Shown: positions 52,599 to 60,972, numbered from the stretch's first letter. The stretch is 64,000 nucleotides of DNA from Virgibacillus_R byunsanensis (GCF_042675965.1 NZ_JBHTKJ010000007.1:248001-312000); one strand, 5' to 3'. Numbers and translations: made by a program. Notes: a model not told the origin generated them from the letters alone.

Positions 52599-53987
52599 TT
52601 GAAAAGAAATATGTGGTTTGTCTTTTTATTAAGTATGTTATTGCTTATCGCTTTGTCAGGATGTCTAGGTTCTTCATCCTCATCATCAGATGATGACACC
52701 GATACTAATACTGATACTGAAACGAATACCGATACTGAAACTGATTCAGAAGATAATGAAGCAGATGTAATCCGGATTGCGTCAGCTGAAACAGGAGCAG
52801 ACACAATAGAAGTGTTGCAAAATGCAGGAGATAAGTATGAAGCAGAATTCGGGACTAAAGTGGAGGTTGAAGCAGTACCACTTGCTGATATTTTCACGAA
52901 AATCAACGCGACCTATGGAACTTCTGCACAGTACGATGCGTTTTTAACGGGATTTATTGGTCATATTTCAATACTAGAAGAAGAAGGAAAACTTGCACCT
53001 GTAGACGATATTATCGAAAATCTTGGAGGTAAAGAAGATTTTTATGATGGGCAAATTTTATTCCCAATCGAAGAACAAACGTATTGGATTCCGTATGACT
53101 ATAATTTAGCTTATGGATACATTCGAACGGATTGGTTAGAGGAGAAAGGACTATCTGTTCCCAAGACCTGGGATGAATTAGTAAATGTTGCCAAGGAGTT
53201 TACAAATAAAGAAGAGAATAAATATGGATTGATTCTACCATTAAAATCTGATGGTGCAACAAACTGGGTAACTTCTAGTTTACTTTGGGCGAATGAAGTT
53301 CGAATTTTCGATGATGACTGGAATGTCATTCTTGATTCAGAAGAAATGAAACCTAAAGTTGTAGAATCATTAAACCTATTAAAAGAGTTATTTCCATATA
53401 TGCCTTCCGAAGCAGCTAATGCGTCTTATTCTGAGTTAACGGAGACATTTATAAGTGACCAGGTAGGTATGACTTTTTACTCTGGTAGATTAGTTGATAT
53501 ATTGGAAGAAAAAAATCCGGAGCTTGGAGAGAATTTTGAAGTATTTGGAATTCCAATGCAAGATGGTAATGGTGTAGCAGCTACACTTGGCTATGATTCG
53601 ATTGGAATTTTAGAATCAGAGCACACAGACGAAACGAAAAAATTTGTTGAATGGTTCTATAAAGAAGAATTGTTCAGTTTCTTGCATACGTACGGTGTGC
53701 ATTACTTCCCAGCACAAGAATCAATCTATAACAGTGAAGAGTGGCGAGATGATCCGGTAATTCAGAAGTATTGGGAATCAGGAGTAGAACCTCAATACGA
53801 CCTATTGAAAAATGCTGAGCTTCATTCTATTGATTCGGATGGCCCAACAACGGATGCTAGACCTGGTAAGGTATTTGAAGCCTTTCTGATTCCTAAGTTA
53901 TTCCAAAAGGTGACACTAAATAATGAAGACCCTGGGGAGGCAGTAGATGATATCGCTGATGAGATTCGTAGTCTAGTAGATAATTAA
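52599..53987 (+). CDS. Sugar ABC transporter substrate-binding lipoprotein (family 1)
   Basis: The product, about 462 residues, has a lipoprotein signal ending in the lipobox LSGC, a long Ser/Asp/Thr linker of TDT/TET repeats, and the family-1 solute-binding fold (ADIFTKINATYGTSAQYDAF, WIPYDYNLAYGYIRTDWL, LSVPKTWDELVNVAKEFTNK). Family-1 receptors bind sugars or polyols. AAGGAGG is 7 bases from the TTG at 52599, so that start is chosen over earlier ones. Two MalF/MalG-type permease genes follow, with a hairpin between. Confidence 0.92.
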   Translation: MKRNMWFVFLLSMLLLIALSGCLGSSSSSSDDDTDTNTDTETNTDTETDSEDNEADVIRIASAETGADTIEVLQNAGDKYEAEFGTKVEVEAVPLADIFTKINATYGTSAQYDAFLTGFIGHISILEEEGKLAPVDDIIENLGGKEDFYDGQILFPIEEQTYWIPYDYNLAYGYIRTDWLEEKGLSVPKTWDELVNVAKEFTNKEENKYGLILPLKSDGATNWVTSSLLWANEVRIFDDDWNVILDSEEMKPKVVESLNLLKELFPYMPSEAANASYSELTETFISDQVGMTFYSGRLVDILEEKNPELGENFEVFGIPMQDGNGVAATLGYDSIGILESEHTDETKKFVEWFYKEELFSFLHTYGVHYFPAQESIYNSEEWRDDPVIQKYWESGVEPQYDLLKNAELHSIDSDGPTTDARPGKVFEAFLIPKLFQKVTLNNEDPGEAVDDIADEIRSLVDN

Positions 53988-53996
53988 ACATGTAAA

Positions 53997-54027
53997 GTTG
54001 CCGGGTAACGTATATTTACCCGGCAAC
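53997..54027 (+). promoter_or_regulatory. Intercistronic 12-bp hairpin after binding-protein gene
   Basis: GTTGCCGGGTAA pairs perfectly with TTACCCGGCAAC around a 7-base loop, without a T-tract. It is probably an mRNA-stabilising structure between the receptor and permease genes. Confidence 0.78.
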
Positions 54028-54052
54028 CTTACTACCCTAGGAGGTGTTAGAG

Positions 54053-54997
54053 ATAGAAAGACAAATAACAAAACGCGACCTTCCGTTAGTCACTGCCTTT
54101 TTAATCCCTGGACTTCTTATTTTCGCATTCGTAACTGCTGTACCTTCTGTTTTTGCAATAAGTTATAGTTTTTATAAAACATCCAGTTTTGTAGGAGTAC
54201 CAACATTTGTGGGTTTGAGTAATTATTTAATTTTACTTGAGGATTTCCGGTTTTGGAGAGATTTATGGCAAACGTTTATCTATGCATTCTCATCCGTACT
54301 GCTCCAAATAGTTGTAGGGATCGGGGTAGCACTTGTATTAAATCAAAAATTTAAAGGACGTAATTTTGTTAGAGGAGTTTCTGTAGTTCCATATATTATT
54401 CCGGTTATAGTTGTAACGATTGGCTGGGAATGGATTCTGGATACAAATTTTGGAATATTAAATAGTGCCATCACTTCAATGGGGTTTAATGCTATTCAAT
54501 TTTTATCAATAGATTTAGCGATGGTGACAGCAATTCTTTTATCTGTCTGGACCTGGACTCCATTTGTTACGTTGGTATTCCTATCCGGAATTCAAACAAT
54601 ACCAAAGGATCTATATGAAAGTTCAACGCTTGATGGTGCAAGTCGTTGGCAACAGTTTTGGAGGATTACTATGCCGTTGATGAAAGATATTCTAATTACA
54701 ATTGTTCTTTTACGAGGATTATGGATGTTTAATAAATTTGATCTTATGTGGTTACTTACAGGGGGAGGACCACTAGAAAAAACAGAAACATTACCAATAT
54801 ATACCTACATGAATACATTTAAATTATTCCAAGTAGGATACGGTGCAACTATTGCTGTATCTTCTGCAATAATCATGATGCTGATTATGGTTATTTATTT
54901 AAAATTAACACAAACATCAGTAAAAAGCAGTTCCGATAAAGGAAAACCTAGGTTTAGAATTTCGCGAATATCTAAAAGAGCAAGGAGGGAACAGTAA
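54053..54997 (+). CDS. Sugar ABC permease (MalF/UgpA type)
   Basis: The product, about 314 residues, has six hydrophobic segments and the MalF-type EAA loop YESSTLDGASRWQQFWRITM, after FLIPGLLIFAFVTAVPSVFA at the start. AGGAGGTG at 54039-54046 overlaps the in-frame GTG at 54044, so initiation there is doubtful; the next codons at proper spacing include ATA at 54053, which gives this start. The family N-terminus is too variable to settle it. It forms the channel with the MalG-type protein encoded next. Confidence 0.88.
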   Translation: MERQITKRDLPLVTAFLIPGLLIFAFVTAVPSVFAISYSFYKTSSFVGVPTFVGLSNYLILLEDFRFWRDLWQTFIYAFSSVLLQIVVGIGVALVLNQKFKGRNFVRGVSVVPYIIPVIVVTIGWEWILDTNFGILNSAITSMGFNAIQFLSIDLAMVTAILLSVWTWTPFVTLVFLSGIQTIPKDLYESSTLDGASRWQQFWRITMPLMKDILITIVLLRGLWMFNKFDLMWLLTGGGPLEKTETLPIYTYMNTFKLFQVGYGATIAVSSAIIMMLIMVIYLKLTQTSVKSSSDKGKPRFRISRISKRARREQ

Positions 54998-55001
54998 ACT
55001 T

Positions 55002-55835
55002 ATGGCTAAAAGAAGTGTAATTTCAAAGATTACCATATATGTTTTCGCAATTTGTGTCTTTGTTTACTCTTTTTTCCCATTATATTGGATTGTAATCTCA
55101 CCGTTACGAGGACTTACAGGTTTTTTTGAAAATAGTACAGTTCTATTTCCAACAGCATTTGATTTAACGTTCTTTAAGAACATATGGAGTGAAACTAACT
55201 TTCCCATTTATTTTAAAAATAGTTTTATAGTTGCAGGAAGCACTACATTAATTACAATAATAACGGCAACTTTAATTGCTTATGTTTTAACTAGATTTAA
55301 ATTTAGAGGGAAAAAATTTTTATTAAATAGCATGCTTATTGGATATATGCTTCCACCAATGTTGCTTGCAATTCCATTGCTTGGGATGTTTATATCAATG
55401 GGAATTGAAGATACATTAATAGGATTAACAATATCGCATATAGCAATAACATTACCGTTTGGTGTTTGGATGTTAAATGGGTTTATGGACACAGTTCCGT
55501 TTGAATTAGAAGAAAGTGCATGGGTGGACGGTGCAAGTAGATTCCAAGCGTTGTATCGAGTAATATTTCCATTATTAATTCCGGGGATTATTAGTATTGG
55601 TGTGTTCTCTTTCATTGTTTCCTTTACAGATTATACATTCGGATTAATGCTTGTTTCATCTGAAGCTAATAAAACCATTCCTGTCGGTCTGGCCGCAATT
55701 AAGGAATCAACTTCTCTACAGAATGGTGAATTATTAGCTGGTGCGGCAATGATCATTCTGCCAATGGTGATTTTATTTACATTTGTAACAAAATATTTCA
55801 TTCAGGGTCTTACTTCTGGAGCCGTAAAAGGGTAA
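55002..55835 (+). CDS. Sugar ABC permease (MalG/UgpE type)
   Basis: The 277-residue membrane protein has six hydrophobic segments and the MalG-type loop FELEESAWVDGASRFQALYRV. AAGGAGGGAAC precedes the ATG. No MalK-type ATPase gene is in the operon, so the importer probably relies on a shared ATPase such as MsmX, as is common in Bacillaceae. Confidence 0.92.
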   Translation: MAKRSVISKITIYVFAICVFVYSFFPLYWIVISPLRGLTGFFENSTVLFPTAFDLTFFKNIWSETNFPIYFKNSFIVAGSTTLITIITATLIAYVLTRFKFRGKKFLLNSMLIGYMLPPMLLAIPLLGMFISMGIEDTLIGLTISHIAITLPFGVWMLNGFMDTVPFELEESAWVDGASRFQALYRVIFPLLIPGIISIGVFSFIVSFTDYTFGLMLVSSEANKTIPVGLAAIKESTSLQNGELLAGAAMIILPMVILFTFVTKYFIQGLTSGAVKG

Positions 55836-55868
55836 CATGTCAAAAAAGTGAATGGAGGGATGAACGAT

Positions 55869-56675
55869 ATGAATGTGAATTCATTACATATTGATGTTAC
55901 GAATTTAAATGTTTTATTAACAGGAGGAAGCAATGGAATTGGTTTACAAATTAGCAAAGCCTTTTTATTAAAAGGGGCTAGTGTTGTTAATTGGGATTTA
56001 AAAGAAACTGAACAAGTTAAAAAGTTAAAAGAAGAGTTTGGTAATCGGTATCAGTACGAGTATGTTGATATTTCTAACGAAACATCGATACAACAGTCGC
56101 ATAAAAGGCTGCCTGAACAAGTTAACGTTTTAATAAACAACGCTGGACTTATTCTAAAGTCACCCTTAACAGATATTGAGACTAGTGACTGGGATAAGAT
56201 TTATGATGTTAATGTAAAAGGGACAATGTTGGTAACGAAATACGTTATTCCCAAGATAAAGGGTACAAGTAGAGGGCGGATTATAAACCTTTCTTCTATG
56301 ACTGCAAAAATTGGACTTGAAACATATAGTCTATATTCTTCGACAAAAGCTGCTGTTTCAAATTTAACAAAGGTATGGTCACTTGAGTTATCGAAATATG
56401 AAATAACTGTGAATGCAATATGTCCAGGATGGGTAGACACCCAAATGAAAGGAAAATTGATAGAGGCTATTTCTAATCTTCATGATTTGAATGAAGAGGA
56501 TGCACTATCTGCGATTCTGAGCTTTGTCCCCCAACATAGATATATACAAACAGAAGAAATAGCATTTGCATGTCTATTTTTATCTAGTGGGCTTTCTCAA
56601 GGAATCAGTGGTCAAGAGTTATTTATTGATAATGGGCTCACAAATACATTTAAGCCAGGCTTTCATATGAAGTAA
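55869..56675 (+). CDS. Short-chain dehydrogenase/reductase
   Basis: The 268-residue SDR has the cofactor loop LLTGGSNGIGLQISKAFLL, NNAG, the catalytic Ser in INLSSMTAKIGLETY and the Tyr-Lys pair in YSLYSSTKAAVSNL, with PGWVDTQMKG after it. Such enzymes interconvert a sugar, polyol or 3-oxoacyl hydroxyl with its ketone. GGAGGGATG places the ATG at 55869. It is the last gene of the operon, which has four oxidoreductases in all. Confidence 0.9.
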   Translation: MNVNSLHIDVTNLNVLLTGGSNGIGLQISKAFLLKGASVVNWDLKETEQVKKLKEEFGNRYQYEYVDISNETSIQQSHKRLPEQVNVLINNAGLILKSPLTDIETSDWDKIYDVNVKGTMLVTKYVIPKIKGTSRGRIINLSSMTAKIGLETYSLYSSTKAAVSNLTKVWSLELSKYEITVNAICPGWVDTQMKGKLIEAISNLHDLNEEDALSAILSFVPQHRYIQTEEIAFACLFLSSGLSQGISGQELFIDNGLTNTFKPGFHMK

Positions 56676-56689
56676 TTGTCAATTACTCA

Positions 56690-56880
56690 CAAAACAATAT
56701 AACAGTATAATTATAAAAAACATCACTAAACCGAGTCGTAGATGTGTAATGCGTTTCCACCAGCAGGGTTTGACTCGTCGTATCCAACCACTTATAACAA
56801 CCCCAGCTAAAACACTTCCTGTAAAAAGTCCGGCTTATTATTTACATGTTGTACCAGCTAAACCCGAATTGATTAATTAC
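56690..56880 (-). pseudogene. Decayed 3' fragment of a small membrane protein paralogue
   Basis: This stretch is closely similar in DNA sequence to 33239-33430, the 3' part of the small membrane protein gene (shared blocks such as CCACTTATAACAAC and GATGTGTAATGCGTTTCC-like segments), but is frame-broken and lacks the rest. It is a relic of a second copy, on the minus strand like the intact gene. Confidence 0.7.
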
Positions 56881-56936
56881 GAGGAAATCGAGCAACGGAT
56901 AATGGAGATTTGGTTTCACGACGAACATTTAATCCT

Positions 56937-57323
56937 TCACTCTATTTCCTTTCCAAACCTAGTCCAATCATACGCATTTTCCTTCTGCCTCTGCTTATGT
57001 TGTTCTTTCTTGCTGAGGGCGTCGAATTCTTTAGTGAAGCTCATAATATAACCACAGTCTTCGCATATGTATTGGTAAACATTAACGAAATAATTGTCAC
57101 TTTTTTCGTCTGTGATTATCCGTAACTCCATTTTGCTACTAGCAGCAGTCTCATTGTGAATAGTAGTTTCAACTTCAATCGGTTCTGGAATAGTGAATGG
57201 AGACGCAATGTTATGGGCTGTTGTACTATTATAGGCTGTAGAATATATGTCAACATCTGTATCGACCTCATAATACCCTTTGCGAAAATGTTTCCCGTTA
57301 CATACTAAGCATGTGATACTCAA
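56937..57323 (-). CDS. Small zinc-ribbon-like protein (paralogue B)
   Basis: The 128-residue protein is a clear paralogue of that encoded at 44347: CLVCNGKHFRKGYYEVDTD, PIEVETTIHNETAASSK, YICEDCGYIMSFTKEF and the final YDWTRFGKEIE. The CxxC pairs are kept. The TTG at 57323 is chosen since GAAGGAG on that strand is well spaced for it, exactly as in paralogue A. Function is unknown; binding of one zinc is inferred. Confidence 0.75.
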   Translation of the reverse strand: MSITCLVCNGKHFRKGYYEVDTDVDIYSTAYNSTTAHNIASPFTIPEPIEVETTIHNETAASSKMELRIITDEKSDNYFVNVYQYICEDCGYIMSFTKEFDALSKKEQHKQRQKENAYDWTRFGKEIE

Positions 57324-57388
57324 TCCGCTCACTCCTTCTAACAAGGATTTTTAAGTATATATATTTTCTGAAACGGATTGTTATGCCT

Positions 57389-58612
57389 CTATGCGTACCA
57401 TTCTCGAACTTTCTCATCTGTTGGTAACAGATATGTCAGAAAACCGAGTAATGGCAGTAATGAAATTACAATCATGGTAGTTGTCAATCCTAATAAATCA
57501 ATTAAGGATCCGAGTGCAACAGAACCGATAGCACCCATGCCAAAAGCTAATCCGACAATAAGTCCGGACATGGTGCCAATTTTACCTGGAATGAGTTCCT
57601 GTGCATAGACAACCGTTACCGAAAAACTGGACATGAGCAAAAATCCGGTTAATGCTAACAAAATAATCGAGCTGACCGGTCCTGTATACGGTAGGATGAT
57701 AGCAAACGGAGCGGTTGCTAATAATGAAAGTAGAATGATATTTCGTTTCCCAAATCGGTCTGCTAACGGCCCACCGAAGAACGTGCCAACTGCTCCCATC
57801 AGTAAGAAGGTGAAAATATATATTTGTGATTTTGCAATCGTTAATCCGTAACTTTCAATTGCATAAAACGCATAAAAATTAGAAATAGCTGCTGTATACC
57901 ATGAACGGGCAAATACAATAAATATCAGTACAATTAACGCACCCTTAATAGCTTTTGACATATTTTTGTCAGGCTTTTTTATTGTGCTGTTAGTTTTATT
58001 ATTGGAAAAAATCTTCATCTGAGCAGCATACCATTTTGAAATATGGATAAGGAAAAATACAGCAAGGCCTGCGATTAGGGTAAACCAAATAGCCCCAAAC
58101 TGTCCTAATGGGACAAGAACTAAGGCTGTAATTACCGGTGCAAGTGCCTGACCAGAGTTACCACCAACCTGATAAATCGATTGGGCAAGTCCTCTGCGTG
58201 TGCCTGCAGCAAGGTAGGCAACGCGTGAGCCTTCTGGATGGAAAATGGCAGAACCGAGTCCAATAAATAATACACTTATTATGATTGTCCAAAAGTTAGG
58301 AGCGATTGCAAGACCAAGCATACCAATCATACTGCTCGTAAGGCCAAGTGGAAGCGCATATGGCATGGGACGTTTGTCTGTGTACATGCCGACTAAAGGC
58401 TGCATGACAGAGGAGACCATGTTTAATGTAAAGGCAATCAACCCGAGCTGGGTAAATGTTAGCCCTAATGATTCTTCCAAAATAGGAAACATGGCAGGAA
58501 TAACAGCCTGCAAGGAGTCATTTAATAAGTGACATATCCCAATTATGAATAAAATGGAATAAACAGTTTGATTCGTTTCTGGTGTGGTTGGTTTTTTTCT
58601 TGTATTTTCCAT
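57389..58612 (-). CDS. fsr: MFS transporter, fosmidomycin-resistance (Fsr) type
   Basis: The 407-residue protein has twelve hydrophobic segments and matches Fsr: HLLNDSLQAVIPAMFPILEE near the start, QPLVGMYTDKRPMPYALPLG (the MFS loop 2-3 region), GSAIFHPEGSRVAYLAAG and GGPLADRFGKRNIILL in the second half. Known Fsr proteins export fosmidomycin, although the natural substrate in other species is unclear. It is a single minus-strand gene between plus-strand units. Confidence 0.9.
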   Translation of the reverse strand: MENTRKKPTTPETNQTVYSILFIIGICHLLNDSLQAVIPAMFPILEESLGLTFTQLGLIAFTLNMVSSVMQPLVGMYTDKRPMPYALPLGLTSSMIGMLGLAIAPNFWTIIISVLFIGLGSAIFHPEGSRVAYLAAGTRRGLAQSIYQVGGNSGQALAPVITALVLVPLGQFGAIWFTLIAGLAVFFLIHISKWYAAQMKIFSNNKTNSTIKKPDKNMSKAIKGALIVLIFIVFARSWYTAAISNFYAFYAIESYGLTIAKSQIYIFTFLLMGAVGTFFGGPLADRFGKRNIILLSLLATAPFAIILPYTGPVSSIILLALTGFLLMSSFSVTVVYAQELIPGKIGTMSGLIVGLAFGMGAIGSVALGSLIDLLGLTTTMIVISLLPLLGFLTYLLPTDEKVREWYA

Positions 58613-58790
58613 GACGATACCCTTTCCACTAACTGGTTAAAAAGCTCAATAATATTAGTTTGGATCATTCTAGTAAATAATGCTAGTAAAATAGCTCAGG
58701 TAAGTACCTGGAAAATAGTAAAGAAATGTTAGCCTTGTAAACACGCAGCGTTTATACTAAAAGTCAGATACAAAAAAGGAGAGATTTCTA

Positions 58791-59123
58791 ATGACAGAAC
58801 AGAATAATTCACTACCACCAAAAACGTGTACGATTGAAAAACTTATTACAAAAGAAGTGGATATAGATAAAGTAATCGAGGGCAAAAAAACAGCAACTCG
58901 CCGAAATGGACGTTACGCTGACATTGGTGAGGAAATGATTCTTAGAGATAAGAAGTTTGTTGTGAAAAATATATATGAACAAAAGCTTGGCGAAGTAACA
59001 GAAGACCATGCCAAGCAAGAAGGATATGAAAATTTGGATGAGTATAAACAGTCTATACTATCCATGCACCCTGGTATGAAATGGATGCCCGAAATGAAAG
59101 TCTGGGTCCATGAGTTCGAATAA
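58791..59123 (+). CDS. ASCH-domain-like small protein
   Basis: The 110-residue protein has features of the ASCH fold, a PUA-like RNA-binding barrel: DIDKVIEGKKTATRRNGRYA with the typical GxKxxTxR, then IGEEMILRDKKFVVKNIYEQ and the conserved WMPEMKVWVHEF end. The role in the cell is not known. GGAGAGATTTCTA precedes the ATG. A dispersed repeat copy begins directly after its TAA stop. Confidence 0.78.
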   Translation: MTEQNNSLPPKTCTIEKLITKEVDIDKVIEGKKTATRRNGRYADIGEEMILRDKKFVVKNIYEQKLGEVTEDHAKQEGYENLDEYKQSILSMHPGMKWMPEMKVWVHEFE

Positions 59124-59165
59124 GGCGCCTGTCACTTCCCGGTTTTTGTTGAACCCTGTCGAATG
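59124..59165 (+). repeat. Dispersed repeat copy 11 (abuts stop codon)
   Basis: This copy starts GGCGCCTGTCACTTCCCGG and ends CCTGTCGAATGA. It begins immediately after the TAA of the ASCH-like gene. Confidence 0.85.
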
Positions 59166-59277
59166 ATTTTCGGTTTGGAGAGTTGCTACCCTCCGTTGGT
59201 TAAATAGAAACAGATATGGAGATACTGCATAACAAATTTTGCGGAAACTAAATATCTGTTTTTATTTGGAGGGAAGC

Positions 59278-60087
59278 ATGAAGAAAAAAAAGAAGCAAAG
59301 ACACGTTTGGCTACTCCTGATTCTCTCGTTTTGTTTGAGTATGGTTCTGTACAGTTTGGGTTCGAACATGGTTTCGACTATACCTGATGCTGTAGAAGAT
59401 AATGAATTAAGTTCAATTTATGATAATGTAGCTACTAAGGTTAAAAGTAAAATGGATGAAATAGTTCCATTTAAGGACAGAGAACATGAACAGGAACAAG
59501 AACAGCAAATCACCTCTGCCGCTGACCCGATGTATATTTTGCTTTTAAGTGAGGATTCACAAAGTGATCGTACGGAAACAATAACAGTACTCGAAATGGA
59601 ACCTGAAGTAAACAAAGTAAAATTGCTTGATGTACCAAAACAAACGAATGTATATGCTGATGGAAAAAGGGTGAAAACATTTGGAGGATTAGATGAATCG
59701 ATTGAAGCGGTTGAGGATTCATTAGATATTGACCTGGATTATTATGTTCAAGTGAAACTTCGTATGCTTGCTGATGTCGTCGATTCTGTCGGTGGTATCA
59801 CTGTACAGAATGATTTGAGCCTCGATGGGGTACAAACAATGGAATATCTTCAAACAAAAGGGCAAGATCCAAATGCGATGACTGGTAATCTACAACGTCA
59901 AATTGAAGTTACACAAGCGCTGATGGAAAAGGTCACGAGTTTAGAAAATATTCATTTAGCAGGCGATGTGCTGGAACTGGTAAATAACAATGTGGAAACG
60001 AACATGAATTTTGAAGCTATGGTGGACGTTTTGATGACGTTTGCTAAAACTGGGCAGAGTTTGGAGATTATTCCAGCGAGTAATTAG
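59278..60087 (+). CDS. LytR-CpsA-Psr (LCP)-like protein
   Basis: The 269-residue protein has a Lys-rich N-terminus and one membrane anchor (WLLLILSFCLSMVLYSLG), an acidic and Glu/Gln-rich spacer, and an LCP-like extracellular domain: PMYILLLSEDSQSDRTETIT, VKLLDVPKQTNVY at the place of the family PRDT loop, and DLDYYVQVKLRMLADVVDSVGG. LCP enzymes attach teichoic acids or other polymers to peptidoglycan. The key Arg of PRDT is replaced (PKQT), so catalysis may be altered or lost. GGAGGGAAGC fixes the ATG at 59278. Confidence 0.78.
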   Translation: MKKKKKQRHVWLLLILSFCLSMVLYSLGSNMVSTIPDAVEDNELSSIYDNVATKVKSKMDEIVPFKDREHEQEQEQQITSAADPMYILLLSEDSQSDRTETITVLEMEPEVNKVKLLDVPKQTNVYADGKRVKTFGGLDESIEAVEDSLDIDLDYYVQVKLRMLADVVDSVGGITVQNDLSLDGVQTMEYLQTKGQDPNAMTGNLQRQIEVTQALMEKVTSLENIHLAGDVLELVNNNVETNMNFEAMVDVLMTFAKTGQSLEIIPASN

Positions 60088-60120
60088 AAGTTATGACATA
60101 GTAAGGAGAGGAGATCTCAT

Positions 60121-60834
60121 ATGAAAGCTTACCAAATTAAGATCGAATTAACTGGTTCAGATCCGTTAATTTGGAGAAGAGTGATCATGCCAGCCGGAGC
60201 GACATTTAACAGACTGCATGATGTCATTCAAACAGTTACTAATTTTGAAAGTGGTTACCCAAGGGAAGCTTTTCATCTTTTTGAGTTTGATCTAAGGGAC
60301 GACAATATCCGTGTTACTAATAATGAGGAAGCTTATCAGGAACACCAACATTTCAAGAAAAATCGTAAAGCAATAGAAGAGAAGATGAAAGATGTACCTC
60401 GGGAATTTGCAGACTTTCAACAAGCACAGCTTGAAAACCTCAAAACGGTGATCAGAAAACCTACAGGTATTAAGATTGATACGTACATAGAAAGATATGG
60501 CGAACTTACTTACACTTATGATTTCGGTGATGATTGGCGGTTTTTAATAATGTTAGAAGAAGTCAAGGAAGATTATTACTATGGTTATCCAACACTGATT
60601 GATGGTGCCCAAACGGCTCCACCGGAAGATGTTGGTGGACTTCGGGGGTACTATGAGTTTCTTAACATTTATCATAATGCGAGTCACCCTGATCATGAAC
60701 ACATCAGAAATTGGGCTAAAGAGCAGTCATACAGAGAGTATGATGAAGAACATATCAACCGGATGCTCAAATTTATCAAGTACAAGAAAACAGAGTGGGA
60801 AAAAATAAATACAACTAACAACTCAAATACGTAG
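60121..60834 (+). CDS. Plasmid pRiA4b ORF-3 family protein
   Basis: The 237-residue protein matches the pRiA4b ORF-3 family (PF07929): YQIKIELTGSDPLIWRRVIM at the start, LHDVIQTVTNFES, FEFDL and the later YTYDFGDDWRFLIMLEEV with YPTLIDGAQTAPPEDVGG. The family is widespread in bacteria and mobile elements, and its function is not established. AAGGAGAGGAGATCTC precedes the ATG. It is followed by a terminator. Confidence 0.9.
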   Translation: MKAYQIKIELTGSDPLIWRRVIMPAGATFNRLHDVIQTVTNFESGYPREAFHLFEFDLRDDNIRVTNNEEAYQEHQHFKKNRKAIEEKMKDVPREFADFQQAQLENLKTVIRKPTGIKIDTYIERYGELTYTYDFGDDWRFLIMLEEVKEDYYYGYPTLIDGAQTAPPEDVGGLRGYYEFLNIYHNASHPDHEHIRNWAKEQSYREYDEEHINRMLKFIKYKKTEWEKINTTNNSNT

Positions 60835-60872
60835 GACTGGGAGTTTATCACCCTGGTCCTAGTAATCTTTTA
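60832..60872 (+). terminator. Terminator of pRiA4b ORF-3 family gene
   Basis: TAGGACTGGG pairs with CCCTGGTCCTA (with G-U pairs) around a 10-base loop; a modest T-rich run follows. Confidence 0.65.
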
Positions 60873-60905
60873 TTTCTAATGTATTCCCTCTTTCGTGTAT
60901 AAAAA

Positions 60906-60934
60906 TTGACATATTTTCAAGGGTATGATATTAA
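60906..60934 (+). promoter_or_regulatory. Sigma-A promoter of htpG
   Basis: TTGACA (60906-60911) and TATTAA (60929-60934) are separated by 17 bases. The CIRCE operator follows within 12 bases, over the transcription start. Confidence 0.75.
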
Positions 60935-60945
60935 AGAAATAGTAA

Positions 60946-60972
60946 TTAGCACTCGATTGTGAAGAGTGCTAA
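60946..60972. promoter_or_regulatory. CIRCE operator (HrcA binding)
   Basis: TTAGCACTC-N9-GAGTGCTAA is a perfect match to CIRCE. It lies between the htpG promoter and its start codon, so HrcA repression of htpG is strongly inferred. Confidence 0.95.
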
